Shown here piece after piece: positions 1-8,214 of a stretch of DNA of 16,416 nucleotides (position 1 is its first letter; each line of letters begins with the position of its first letter). A program made the position numbers and the translations under genes. The stretch is taken from NCBI GenBank assembly GCA_964615195.1, contig CAZTNG010000051.1:1-16416 (forward strand), given 5' to 3'. Under the pieces are notes generated by a model, which was not told the origin of the DNA, searched no databases, and saw nothing but the letters and a program-made list of their open reading frames with translations. The stretch comes from HGM20899 sp964615195. GTDB taxonomy: Bacteria > Pseudomonadota > Gammaproteobacteria > Enterobacterales > Succinivibrionaceae.

Positions 1-17
1 TATAAAACATCAGTTAA

Positions 18-806
18 TTAGTAGTAATAATCGTTATCTCTATTTCTTCTAGGTTTTGGTATATAAACAAGAATTACACCAATTAGGACACCTAAAAGCC
101 CAATGACAGCACCATAACAAAACCATGTAATTTGGTTTGTTCTTTCTTTGTTTCCTGATGCTTCTTCCAATCTTTCATTAGATTCTGTTAATACAGATAC
201 TTGTTCGCTTTGTTTTTCGTACTTTGTTTTTAAATCTGTATGTTCACTTTTTAGTTTATGTAATTCTTCTGAAGTTAATTTTAATTCCTTAGCTGTTTCT
301 GAATCAATATTATCTAATTTGAATTTTAATTTTTCATTTTCTTCTTCTAACTTTTTAACTTTAGATAAATTACTTTCTTGTTTTTGTGTTTCTTTTTTTG
401 GAATCCACACAGTTTTGCCTTTTTCTGTCAAAACTTCATAATAGCCATTTTTTTCACTCAATACTGATAGCTTTTCACCAATTTTAACTGTCCCTGTTAA
501 TTTATATTGGCGACCTGGTCCACGAGTAGTCCAAACTCCTGAATCATCGCTAACATAAGTTATAAATTGTACATTTCTTGGAATATCTTCTTGTTCTTCA
601 TTATTATTAGATTTTTGTATTGATGTATTAGAGTTGCTCTTATCAGGTTCATTTTTATTCTTTATATGATCTGATGTTTTTGTTTCAATAGAAATTGGCG
701 CTTTGTTAGGTTCAGCGCTTTCAGTAATTTCAATTGCCATTACTTTGTTGGATATTATAGCCATTGATATTAATAAAAAAATGGCACTAAGTTTTATGTT
801 TAACAC
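18..806 (-). CDS. ygiM: YgiM-type membrane-anchored SH3 domain protein
   Basis: Predicted exported protein of 262 residues matching the TIGR04211/YgiM architecture. A signal peptide covers residues 1-24 (hydrophobic core, ending VMA). A bacterial SH3 domain lies at about 79-138, with the typical WTTRGPG and VWIPK segments. A coiled coil rich in K, E and L covers about 145-220. One transmembrane helix at 229-249 is followed by a basic tail (KPRRNR). The SH3 and coiled coil should sit in the periplasm, anchored by the C-terminal helix. The start is GTG, with TAAGG upstream as ribosome binding site. Residues 25-78, rich in N, K, E and S, form a long low-complexity stretch that I do not recall from the shorter E. 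coli protein. It lies 180 bp after pit on the same strand. The family's molecular role is not well defined; the family call is firm. Confidence 0.88.
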   Translation of the reverse strand: MLNIKLSAIFLLISMAIISNKVMAIEITESAEPNKAPISIETKTSDHIKNKNEPDKSNSNTSIQKSNNNEEQEDIPRNVQFITYVSDDSGVWTTRGPGRQYKLTGTVKIGEKLSVLSEKNGYYEVLTEKGKTVWIPKKETQKQESNLSKVKKLEEENEKLKFKLDNIDSETAKELKLTSEELHKLKSEHTDLKTKYEKQSEQVSVLTESNERLEEASGNKERTNQITWFCYGAVIGLLGVLIGVILVYIPKPRRNRDNDYYY

Positions 807-949
807 AGAAAAATACCTTAATAATTAGAAGTTCATATTATTTTACTTAAATTTTATAAAATCTGCTAGTTATAAAAATGTAATGATTTATAAAAATAAC
901 ATAAAAAAGAAACTATTATGGTTTGTTAATATTTAATTTTTTTTGAAGA

Positions 950-975
950 ATAGCTCAAGGTGAACCATGAGCTAT
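950..975 (-). terminator. Stem-loop after pit, possible terminator without U-tract
   Basis: ATAGCTCA at 950-957 pairs with TGAGCTAT at 968-975, an 8-bp perfect stem. It lies just past the pit stop codon on the minus strand. No run of U follows in that direction (the next bases read TCTTCAAAA), so it may only protect the 3' end or slow transcription before ygiM. The rest of 807-986 is AT-rich, with no promoter I can assign firmly. Confidence 0.35.
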
Positions 976-986
976 AGTACCAGTAT

Positions 987-2255
987 TTAAGAGCAGATGT
1001 GAATTATTGCTTTAAATATATAGAAAATAATAATTGCAAAGAAAGCACCAGCTGGAACTGTAACAATCCAAGAAATAACAATATTTCTAACCATTGTTAA
1101 ATTAATTGCTGCTATACCACGAGCTAAACCAACTCCCATTATTGCACCAACTAATGTTTGAGTTGTAGATATTGGTAAACCAGTACCTGATGCAAGAACA
1201 ACAGTTGAAGCTGTAGCTAGTTGAGCAGCAAAGCCTCTACTTGGTGTAAGAGCTGTAATGCCAGAACCAACAGTACTCATTACTTTGTAACCAAATGTTG
1301 CTAAACCAAATACCATACCAATAGCTCCTAATGGAAGTATCCATGAAGGCATTTGAGCATTATCAAGAATATTACCGTTATTCTCCAAAATAGTTGATAT
1401 AGAAGCTAAAGGTCCTATAGCATTTGCAACATCATTAGAACCATGGGCAAAGGCCATAGCACAAGCAGTTAGTAGCATGAGAATTGAAAAAACTTTTTCA
1501 ACATTTACATAATGTTTTTTTGCTTCTAAAGTTTTATCAAATTTTTTGTATTTTAAGAAAATTCCAGAAAAAATTGCTGATAAAAATGCTACTACTATAC
1601 TTGCACACCAAGCTTCTAATGTTGTTAAGTTTATATTGATATGAGTTAAACCTTTTTGAATGGTTACTATTGCAATAATTAATATTGTTAAAAACACGTA
1701 GTATGGAGCAATTTTTTTAGCATGTTTTAAGGGATGAAAACGGCAAAATATATACCTTTGAATGTGAATAAAAAGGAAAAAAGCCATTATGCCAGCAATA
1801 ATTGGGGTTATTATCCATGAGCCAACTATACCTCCAAACATATCCCAATGTATGGATTCTATGCCACAACTAACAATGCCAAAGCCAACAATTGCACCAA
1901 TTATCGAGTGAGTCGTTGATACAGGCCAAGAAAAATATGATGCAAGAAGTAGCCAAATACCAGCACTAAGCATTGAACTAGTCATACCTAAAATTAGGTC
2001 TTCTGGCTTCATATAGTTTGAAACAATTATATTATCTTTTATGGTTGAAACAACTTCACCACCGGCAAAGTAAGCTCCGGCAAATTCAAAAATGATTGCA
2101 ATTATAATTGCTTGTTTAACGGTAAGTGTTTTTGTGCCTACAGATGTTCCCATCGCGTTGGAAACATCGTTAGCACCGATTCCCCAAGCCATTAAAAACG
2201 CAAATACAGCAGCAACAACTATAATAATGTTGCTGTGAGCTAAAAGAAATTCCAT
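987..2255 (-). CDS. pit: PiT-family inorganic phosphate transporter
   Basis: Integral membrane phosphate transporter of the PiT (Pit/PHO-4) family, 422 residues, with about ten or more hydrophobic helices. PiT proteins import phosphate, or metal-phosphate, using an ion gradient. The two inverted halves each carry the family signature: GANDVSNAMG at 27-36 and HGSNDVANAIG at 271-281. Each half also has the second motif: PVSTTHSIIGA at 111-121 and PISTTQTLVGA at 361-371. A hydrophilic segment at about 234-255 separates the halves. It is shorter than E. coli PitA (about 499), as usual for PiT proteins paired with a DUF47 partner. The start is ATG; the Shine-Dalgarno AAGGA (2268-2272) overlaps the stop codon of the upstream DUF47 gene, so the two are one operon with a 15-bp gap. 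Confidence 0.95.
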   Translation of the reverse strand: MEFLLAHSNIIIVVAAVFAFLMAWGIGANDVSNAMGTSVGTKTLTVKQAIIIAIIFEFAGAYFAGGEVVSTIKDNIIVSNYMKPEDLILGMTSSMLSAGIWLLLASYFSWPVSTTHSIIGAIVGFGIVSCGIESIHWDMFGGIVGSWIITPIIAGIMAFFLFIHIQRYIFCRFHPLKHAKKIAPYYVFLTILIIAIVTIQKGLTHININLTTLEAWCASIVVAFLSAIFSGIFLKYKKFDKTLEAKKHYVNVEKVFSILMLLTACAMAFAHGSNDVANAIGPLASISTILENNGNILDNAQMPSWILPLGAIGMVFGLATFGYKVMSTVGSGITALTPSRGFAAQLATASTVVLASGTGLPISTTQTLVGAIMGVGLARGIAAINLTMVRNIVISWIVTVPAGAFFAIIIFYIFKAIIHICS

Positions 2256-2270
2256 TATTATTAATTATCC

Positions 2271-2948
2271 TTATGACTTAGAAATCATGAGTTCTAGTCT
2301 AGATCCAACTCGTTCAGCTTGATCTGCTAGATCTCCAATTTTATCTAGTACTTTATATAAGAATATAGCATCAATTGGATTAAATTCACTTTCTCTAAGA
2401 TAAAGTTGGCGACGAAGAACAATTTGAATTTGATCAGTGTCATATTCAATGAGATCTAAGTCTTTAACCATACTTTCAACTACATTACGTTCTTTCCCTC
2501 GAAAACCTGTTTCAAGTAAATCTTCTAATTCATGAATTACTTTTGTTGCTAATTCTGTAGCATCTAAACAGCGCTTGATATACCTCATAAATTCATCTTT
2601 AACTTCTTTTGGTATATGAAGTTGTCTTCCGAGCATAAGACCTGCAATATCTTTACTTCTGTTAGCAATTTTATCTTGTTGAGTAAGCAATTCTAGTAAA
2701 TCAGTGCGATCTACAGGCATGAATAGCGAATTTGGAAGATTAATTCTTATATTTCTTTTAATTAGATCAGCTTCCTTCTCTAAATGGCTAATTTTTTGTT
2801 GAAATTGTTTAGCTTTTTCCCAATTATCAGAAAATACACATTCAAAAAAATCTGGAAGCAAGCAGCAACATTCATGTACTTTACTGATATGTTCATAAAG
2901 AGGTTTTAGTGGAGATTTAGCAAAAAGGTTTAAAAAATTAACCTGCAT
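2271..2948 (-). CDS. DUF47 / TIGR00153 PhoU-like phosphate transport regulator
   Basis: All-helical cytoplasmic protein of 225 residues, the usual TIGR00153 length. These proteins resemble PhoU and are encoded directly before pit, where they are thought to control the transporter. Two PhoU-type ExxxD elements are visible: EKEAD at 57-61 and EYDTD at 168-172. The conserved last helix (about 200-222) reads LDKIGDLADQAERVGSRLE. The start is ATG, preceded by AAAGGGAAA. It is the first gene of the minus-strand operon DUF47-pit, probably with ygiM. No convincing Pho box is visible upstream, so phosphate control of transcription is not shown. The family call is firm; the regulatory role is inferred from family context. 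Confidence 0.9.
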   Translation of the reverse strand: MQVNFLNLFAKSPLKPLYEHISKVHECCCLLPDFFECVFSDNWEKAKQFQQKISHLEKEADLIKRNIRINLPNSLFMPVDRTDLLELLTQQDKIANRSKDIAGLMLGRQLHIPKEVKDEFMRYIKRCLDATELATKVIHELEDLLETGFRGKERNVVESMVKDLDLIEYDTDQIQIVLRRQLYLRESEFNPIDAIFLYKVLDKIGDLADQAERVGSRLELMISKS

Positions 2949-3273
2949 AGACGTTTCCCTTTGTTTATGAGTAATTAGTTTGTGGTTATTTTACTTATAT
3001 AGTTCATACACCTCAATATAAATGAGTAAAAGATCTAAAATTTTATATAAAAAGACAAATGTAAAATAATTTTTTGATGTAATTTTAATTATTATCTCAT
3101 TTCATTTTTGATATGAAGTGTAATGTTTTTTTGTATTAGTGTTGTGTCACAAGCTAAGTTAGTTTTAATAAAGCTATTAGTGCATTCTTTGAAAGAATAC
3201 GATAGATTAACTATGTAGTTTATGTTTATTATGGGTAGTATGAATTGCTATTGTTAATTAATATGGGTTGATT
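2949..3273. other. Divergent promoter region between the DUF47-pit and ygiF-glnE units
   Basis: 325 bp without a gene, strongly AT-rich. It must hold promoters for both the leftward phosphate genes and the rightward ygiF-glnE unit. I can propose only the rightward promoter (3189-3217). On the minus strand several TATA-like stretches occur around 3040-3050, but none has a -35 box at a proper distance. No PhoB-type direct repeat (CTGTCAT-like) was found. Confidence 0.5.
3189..3217 (+). promoter_or_regulatory. Candidate ygiF-glnE promoter
   Basis: TTGAAA (3189-3194) and TATGTA (3212-3217) are separated by 17 bp. Transcription would start near 3224, giving a leader of about 50 bases. The -35 lies in the perfect inverted repeat ATTCTTT-G-AAAGAAT (3184-3198), which could be chance in such AT-rich DNA or a regulator site. 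It is read by eye only. Confidence 0.35.
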
Positions 3274-4227
3274 ATGACTAATGAAGTAGAAGTTAAGCTG
3301 ATGGTTGTAAGTGAAGATTCACTATTTATTGATAGATTTATCAACAAAAAGGGAATTAAACTACTAAATGATGAAAGTGTTTGTTTAGATAATCGTTATT
3401 TTGATACAGCAGAACAATTATTGTATAAAAATGGAATTGCATTACGTGTGCGAAATTATAACAATTCATGTGAAATGACGATAAAAACTAAATCAGGAAT
3501 TTCTGGTGGTTTACATATTCATCCTGAATATAATATTTCTTTAGATACGTCACCTAAAATACCAAATATAGATTTATTTCCCAAAGAGATATTTGCTGCT
3601 GTTGATGTAGAATATATAAAACAAAATTTATTAGAAAACATGTCGCAAAAATGTTTAAGACATATTTTTTTGATTGAGTATAAAAATACTATAATAGAAA
3701 TTAGTTTTGATACTGTAAATTATAAAGGCAAAGAAAACATTATTACAAGTAAGGAGCTTGAGTTTGAACTTAAAGAAGGAGAAGTTAATACTCTTTTAGA
3801 ATTTGTTTTGTGTTTTCTAGATTTTGTTGGATCTGGAATTGTCAGAATCGGCACTTTAAGTAAAATGCATAGAGCTGCAATATATGCAGGTATTTCACCT
3901 GTTCCTGCTGTTAAATCAGCTGTAACAGATACAGATACAGATTTAGATTTATTTAAAAATTTTGAATCTTGGGAAATTAATTTTCTATTAGCTCCAAGTG
4001 CATTGTCTTATGAAGGACTTAAAGTAATAATTTCTACTTTAGCCAATTCAAGTAATAAATATTTAGGTAGAGAATTTGAGAAGTTAAGTAAAAAATTGCA
4101 CTTATTAAGTGATTTTAATGACGGTTATAAATATTTACCAATATATTTATCTGAAGTAGATTTTGTTAAGGCTAGATTAAATTTCAATTTCAATAAAGCT
4201 TTTGAGGAAGGAGTTGTTAATGAGTGA
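3274..4227 (+). CDS. ygiF: CYTH-domain triphosphatase with short C-terminal CHAD-like remnant
   Basis: Predicted inorganic triphosphatase of the YgiF type, 317 residues. The ATG at 3274 is chosen because MTNEVEVKLMV aligns with the E. coli start MAQEIELKFIV; a TTG six bases earlier is in frame but unsupported. The CYTH domain occupies about 1-205. It has EVEVK at 4-8 (the ExExK signature), NRYFDT at 40-45, ALRVR at 56-60, MTIKTK at 68-73, R129 and ELEFELKEG at 161-169, so the metal and triphosphate tunnel looks intact. The E. coli protein has about 433 residues with a full CHAD domain. Here only about 90 residues follow the linker (TDTDTDLDL, 218-226), and the histidine-rich character of CHAD is missing. 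The stop overlaps the glnE start (ATGAGTGA), so the two are translationally coupled. Confidence 0.88.
   Translation: MTNEVEVKLMVVSEDSLFIDRFINKKGIKLLNDESVCLDNRYFDTAEQLLYKNGIALRVRNYNNSCEMTIKTKSGISGGLHIHPEYNISLDTSPKIPNIDLFPKEIFAAVDVEYIKQNLLENMSQKCLRHIFLIEYKNTIIEISFDTVNYKGKENIITSKELEFELKEGEVNTLLEFVLCFLDFVGSGIVRIGTLSKMHRAAIYAGISPVPAVKSAVTDTDTDLDLFKNFESWEINFLLAPSALSYEGLKVIISTLANSSNKYLGREFEKLSKKLHLLSDFNDGYKYLPIYLSEVDFVKARLNFNFNKAFEEGVVNE
3925..3942 (+). repeat. Three tandem ACAGAT units in ygiF
   Basis: Three perfect 6-bp copies encode alternating Thr-Asp in the linker between the CYTH domain and the C-terminal part of YgiF. A change of copy number would stay in frame and only alter linker length. 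Confidence 0.7.
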
Positions 4228-7096
4228 AAGAATGCTTGAACAAGGTCAAAAAAATTATCAGCGACTTATAGACGTAGCCAATGATGAACAAAAGATTGTT
4301 TTTGAAGAAAACTCAGAGATATTGAAAAATGTATTTGGCTTATCCAATTTTATATCAAATGTATTCATTCATAAGCCAGTATTAGGTTTTGAAATTTTAA
4401 GTTGTAAAGCTATTGATACTAAATTTAAATCAGGTATATATAAGGAACAACTCCATTCATTATTATCTAAAATTAAAGATGATACAATTTTAAAAAGAGA
4501 ATTGCGTAACTATCGTAATAAGCAAATGGCCATAATTGCTTGGAGAGAATTGTTAGCTAAATCTTCAATTGAAGAAAGCTTTGAGGCATTATCAGAGCTA
4601 GCTGAAGTTTTTATTACAGAAACACTAGACTATTTGTATAACTTAAATTGTGGACTTTATGGAACTCCTACTTCACATTCTGGTGAGCAACAAAAGATGC
4701 TTGTTATTGGTATGGGAAAATTAGGTGGTAAGGAGTTGAATTTTTCTTCAGACATTGATTTGATATTTTGCTATCCGAGGAGTGGTGAAACTGTTGGATC
4801 AAGAAGAGCTATTGATAATCAAGTATTTTTTACTAGATTAGGTCAACAACTTATTCAAGCTCTAGATCAAAAAACTGCAGATGGTCAGGTTTATAGAGTT
4901 GACATGCGTTTAAGACCATTTGGAGAAAGTGGACCTTTAGTTAGTTCGTTCGCGGCATTAGAGGATTATTATTTAAAGCACGGTCGCTCATGGGAACGAT
5001 ATGCTATGGTCAAGGGGAGAATATTAGGTGAGACTAATATGTTTTCTCAAGAATTAGAAGAAATGTTGCGTCCCTTTGTTTTCAGACGTTACTTAGATTT
5101 TGGTGCAATTGAATCTCTTCGTAAAATGAAAAGTATGATAGAAGCTGAGGTTAGAAGAAGACAGTTGCATGGTAATTTTAAACTAGGTGAAGGTGGCATT
5201 AGAGAAATTGAATTCATTGCCCAGGTTTTTCAATTAATGAGAGGCGGTAGAATTAAAGCTTTACAAGAAAAGCATTTATTAACCGTATTAGATAATTTGA
5301 AAAATTGTGGTTGCATTGACGAAAAAGCTTATTCGATTTTGATGCCTTGTTATGTTTTTTTACGTCACACAGAAAATATACTACAAGAAATTAACGATGA
5401 ACAGACTCAAACTTTACCAGATAAAATGCTTGATCAAGATAGATTATTCACTGCTATGGGATTTGATAGCTACGAGAGTTTTTTAGCTAAAATTAACGAC
5501 ATAATGAGCAAAGTTCATGCAGAATTTGCCATGATTATATCAGATCCTGATACACAGGAAGTGAATAAGGAAGATCCTGTATTTTTAGATTTATGGTTGT
5601 TACATTTAAATTCTAATGAGGTTTTAGAGATATTAAATAATCATTTTCAAAAATCAGATGATTTAGAGGAGTTGGCACAAGCCATAGTTTTATTTAATAA
5701 AGAATGCATGAGTAAACCAATTGGGCCACGTGGTAGGGAAATACTAAATAAATTAATGCCATATTTATTTTCCAAATTATCATCAATTATTGGCGCTGCA
5801 AAAATTTTTAATAGGATAGCTCAATTAATATTAAAAATTGTATCTAGAACAACTTATCTACAATTGATGATAGAGAATCCTGGAGTGTGTGATCAATTAA
5901 TAAAATTATGTGCAGGTTCGCGTTTGATAACGGAGCAATTGACTGAGCATCCAATTTTGCTTGATGAGTTATTAATGCCGCAAAATTTGTATACCCCAAC
6001 TGATCCTAAAGATTATCCTCATGAATTAAGGGAATTTTTATTACGTGTTGAAAACAATGATTTAGAACAACAAATGGAATCGTTGAGACAATTTAAGCAA
6101 ATACAATTATTGCGTATTTGTGCAGCTGATCTTGTTGGAGCATTACCCTTAATGAAGGTGAGTGACTATTTAACATTTTTAGCACAAACAATACTCGCAG
6201 AAGTTGTTAATTTAACATGGAATCAACTAGTTTCTAAATATGGTGAACCTAGTAATGCTAGATTACATGGGGATCATGGTATATGTGTCATTGCATACGG
6301 AAAAATGGGTGGAATTGAATTAGGCTATGGTTCAGACTTGGATTTAGTTTTTTTATGTGATGGTGAATTGACTGGTGATACAAATGGAGAAAATAGTATT
6401 TCAGACGCGATGTTTTACGGTCGTTTTGCTCAAAGATTAATGCATCTATTTAGTACAAGATTATCTTCAGGTATTTTATATGAAGTGGATACCAGATTGC
6501 GTCCAGAAGGAGATGCAGGGCCTCTAATTTGTTCATTATCTGGTTATAGTTCATACTTAGAAAATAAAGCATGGACTTGGGAACTTCAAGCTCTAGTTCG
6601 TGCAAGAGCTGTGTTAGGACCTGAACGTTTGGTAAACGAATTTAATAATGTCCGTAATCGCATAATTCGTAAGCAAAGAGATGAACTTTTCTTATGCAAT
6701 GAAGTTGTTTCAATGCGAAAGAAAATGCGTGATAGTTTAATTCAAGGCAAGAAAGATGAATTTGATATAAAGCAAGGATTTGGTGGAATGACAGATATAG
6801 AGTTTATGGCTCAATATTTGGTTTTAGTAAATGCTCAAAAATATCAATCTATGGTTTTATGGTCAGATAATGTTCGTATTTTTGAAGAATGTGCAAGATT
6901 AAAATTAATTCCACCTACTATTGCTAATAGGTTAATTGATGCATATTTGGCTATTAGGAATAAGTATCACAAAAATTCGTTGCAAGGAATAAGTAGGGTA
7001 GTTACAACATCTGAATTAGATAAAGAACGACTATTTGTGCAGACTGTGTGGAATGCTCTGATGATTAACCATACAAATTTATCTGATATTATTTAA
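4220..7096 (+). CDS. glnE: Glutamine synthetase adenylyltransferase / adenylyl-removing enzyme
   Basis: Bifunctional GlnE, which adds AMP to glutamine synthetase and removes it in response to PII and glutamine. It has 958 residues (E. coli 946), so it is full length. The N-terminal adenylyl-removing nucleotidyltransferase domain has GMGKLGG at 164-170 and SDID at 177-180. The C-terminal adenylyl-transferase domain has GKMGG at 694-698 and SDLD at 705-708. Both pairs of metal-binding aspartates are present, so both activities should be intact. The ATG at 4220 is chosen over the in-frame TTG at 4202 because AAGGAG (4208-4213) lies 6 bases before it. The gene overlaps ygiF by 8 bp. In E. coli and Vibrio the next gene is usually hldE; here a convergent lpxL follows instead. 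Confidence 0.97.
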   Translation: MSERMLEQGQKNYQRLIDVANDEQKIVFEENSEILKNVFGLSNFISNVFIHKPVLGFEILSCKAIDTKFKSGIYKEQLHSLLSKIKDDTILKRELRNYRNKQMAIIAWRELLAKSSIEESFEALSELAEVFITETLDYLYNLNCGLYGTPTSHSGEQQKMLVIGMGKLGGKELNFSSDIDLIFCYPRSGETVGSRRAIDNQVFFTRLGQQLIQALDQKTADGQVYRVDMRLRPFGESGPLVSSFAALEDYYLKHGRSWERYAMVKGRILGETNMFSQELEEMLRPFVFRRYLDFGAIESLRKMKSMIEAEVRRRQLHGNFKLGEGGIREIEFIAQVFQLMRGGRIKALQEKHLLTVLDNLKNCGCIDEKAYSILMPCYVFLRHTENILQEINDEQTQTLPDKMLDQDRLFTAMGFDSYESFLAKINDIMSKVHAEFAMIISDPDTQEVNKEDPVFLDLWLLHLNSNEVLEILNNHFQKSDDLEELAQAIVLFNKECMSKPIGPRGREILNKLMPYLFSKLSSIIGAAKIFNRIAQLILKIVSRTTYLQLMIENPGVCDQLIKLCAGSRLITEQLTEHPILLDELLMPQNLYTPTDPKDYPHELREFLLRVENNDLEQQMESLRQFKQIQLLRICAADLVGALPLMKVSDYLTFLAQTILAEVVNLTWNQLVSKYGEPSNARLHGDHGICVIAYGKMGGIELGYGSDLDLVFLCDGELTGDTNGENSISDAMFYGRFAQRLMHLFSTRLSSGILYEVDTRLRPEGDAGPLICSLSGYSSYLENKAWTWELQALVRARAVLGPERLVNEFNNVRNRIIRKQRDELFLCNEVVSMRKKMRDSLIQGKKDEFDIKQGFGGMTDIEFMAQYLVLVNAQKYQSMVLWSDNVRIFEECARLKLIPPTIANRLIDAYLAIRNKYHKNSLQGISRVVTTSELDKERLFVQTVWNALMINHTNLSDII

Positions 7097-7105
7097 ATGA
7101 TATTT

Positions 7106-7135
7106 AACAACCTGTAATAAATGTTACAGGTTGTT
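7106..7135. terminator. Hairpin between convergent glnE and lpxL
   Basis: AACAACCTGTAA (7106-7117) and TTACAGGTTGTT (7124-7135) form a perfect 12-bp stem with a 6-base loop. It sits between two convergent genes, 10 bp after glnE and 15 bp after lpxL. U-tracts are poor on both sides, so it is a likely but not textbook bidirectional terminator. Confidence 0.6.
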
Positions 7136-7150
7136 TATGGGAAAGCTTAT

Positions 7151-8134
7151 TTATATATCATGATAGCGACTAGGTGCATTTGGATCTGGTTGTGTTTTAA
7201 ACCTTCTATGCAACCACATATATTGTTCAGGTGCTTCATTAATCATTTGTTCAATAACTTTATTACAAGTTGTAGCATCTATGACATCATCACCTACGGG
7301 GAAATTAGTTAAGTGTTCTTTAACTATAAATTTGTATCCTTTGTAGTTAGGTAATCTAATTGTGTATGATGGTTGTACCACTGTATTTTTGATTTTTGCA
7401 AAACCTGCTGTTCCTGTAACAGTTGCAGCGTCCTTTACAGCAAAGAAAGGCACAAAAATAGAAACTCTTCTTCCGTAATCTTGATCTGGCGCGTACCAAA
7501 TAGGAAGTCCTTTAATAAGAGCTTTGATTATTGGTTTTACTTCTCTTCTATCTATTAAGTATAGATTTGAACGTGTTCTACCTTTTACTTGTAAATATTC
7601 AAGAACCGGATTGTCATTTGGTCTATATACTCCGACACCTTTGCATACGTAAAGGCCATACATTCTTGCCATCAATTCGAGAGTTACAAAATGACATGTT
7701 AAAATTATTACACCTTTTTTACTTTCGACCAATTTTTGGGCAATGTTCATTTCTTCCTGGTTTGTTTGAACTAATTTTCGAATTTTTTTATCAGGCCAAT
7801 ACCATGCCATGGCTGTTTCAAAAACAGCCATACCAACATTAGCAAAATGTTCTCTTACAAGGTGTTTTCTTTCTTCTAGTGATAAATGGGGCATAGCCAA
7901 TTGGAAGTTTTGTTCAGTTATATGAACTCTCCTTTTAATTACTAGCATTGATAGCAATCCTAACATACGGCCTATTCGCATAAACCAAGAATACGGAAGT
8001 AAAATTAGCAAGCGTAAGGCAAAAACAGCAATCCAATTGCACCAATATTTTGGAGCAAACATTGCTATTGAAAGTTTAGGATTCTGTTGGGCTTTACTTT
8101 GGTAGCCAGAGTCATTAGTAGCATTATTGGACAT
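7151..8134 (-). CDS. lpxL: Lipid A lauroyl-type acyltransferase LpxL (HtrB)
   Basis: Inner-membrane acyltransferase that adds a secondary acyl chain to Kdo2-lipid IVA during lipid A synthesis. It has 327 residues, against 306 in E. coli; the extra length is an N-terminal tail of about 20 residues before the first helix. The membrane-anchor helix covers about 33-52. The catalytic H-x4-E motif is HFVTLE at 148-153. Other LpxL hallmarks are GVYRPNDNP at 167-175, YAPDQDYG at 214-221 and PEQYMWLHRRFKTQP at 302-316, all close to the E. coli protein. RPNDNP and APDxDYG favour LpxL over LpxM. The start is ATG with only a weak ribosome binding site (TGAGAT). It is convergent with glnE, downstream of galR, and probably has its own promoter at 8167-8175. 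Chain-length specificity cannot be read from the sequence. Confidence 0.93.
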   Translation of the reverse strand: MSNNATNDSGYQSKAQQNPKLSIAMFAPKYWCNWIAVFALRLLILLPYSWFMRIGRMLGLLSMLVIKRRVHITEQNFQLAMPHLSLEERKHLVREHFANVGMAVFETAMAWYWPDKKIRKLVQTNQEEMNIAQKLVESKKGVIILTCHFVTLELMARMYGLYVCKGVGVYRPNDNPVLEYLQVKGRTRSNLYLIDRREVKPIIKALIKGLPIWYAPDQDYGRRVSIFVPFFAVKDAATVTGTAGFAKIKNTVVQPSYTIRLPNYKGYKFIVKEHLTNFPVGDDVIDATTCNKVIEQMINEAPEQYMWLHRRFKTQPDPNAPSRYHDI

Positions 8135-8152
8135 TTTTACATCTCAATAAAT

Positions 8153-8185
8153 AAAAAAACCTCTTCATTATAGCATAAGAGGTTT
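8153..8185 (-). terminator. Rho-independent terminator of galR
   Basis: AAACCTCTT (8157-8165) and AAGAGGTTT (8177-8185) form a 9-bp stem with an 11-base loop. Read on the minus strand it is followed by a run of T (8159 down to 8153). It lies about 30 bp after the galR stop. Its loop holds the extended -10 element proposed for lpxL. Confidence 0.85.
8167..8175 (-). promoter_or_regulatory. Extended -10 promoter of lpxL inside the galR terminator loop
   Basis: On the minus strand the loop reads ATGCTATAATG, which contains TGC-TATAAT, a perfect extended -10. No recognisable -35 lies 16-18 bp upstream, as expected when TGn replaces it. Transcription would start near 8160, giving a leader of about 26 bases before the lpxL ATG. 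It lies between galR and lpxL where a promoter is needed. Confidence 0.55.
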
Positions 8186-8214
8186 ATATGATAGTGCGTA
8201 ATAATATTTTTTAC

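Noticed and set aside
148..441. Plus-strand open frame of 97 codons
   Set aside because: It is antisense to ygiM, rich in F, S and L as expected from the complement of a K/E-rich coiled coil, and has no ribosome binding site.
3142..3152. TTGTG-T-CACAA as a CRP site
   Set aside because: The half-sites are separated by one base rather than six, so CRP could not bind it in the normal way.
2949..3273. Pho box upstream of the DUF47-pit genes
   Set aside because: No pair of CTGTCAT-like repeats at 11-bp spacing was found on either strand.
7121..7842. Three plus-strand open frames opposite lpxL
   Set aside because: They lie wholly antisense to a well-conserved gene, and their translations show no domain-like pattern.
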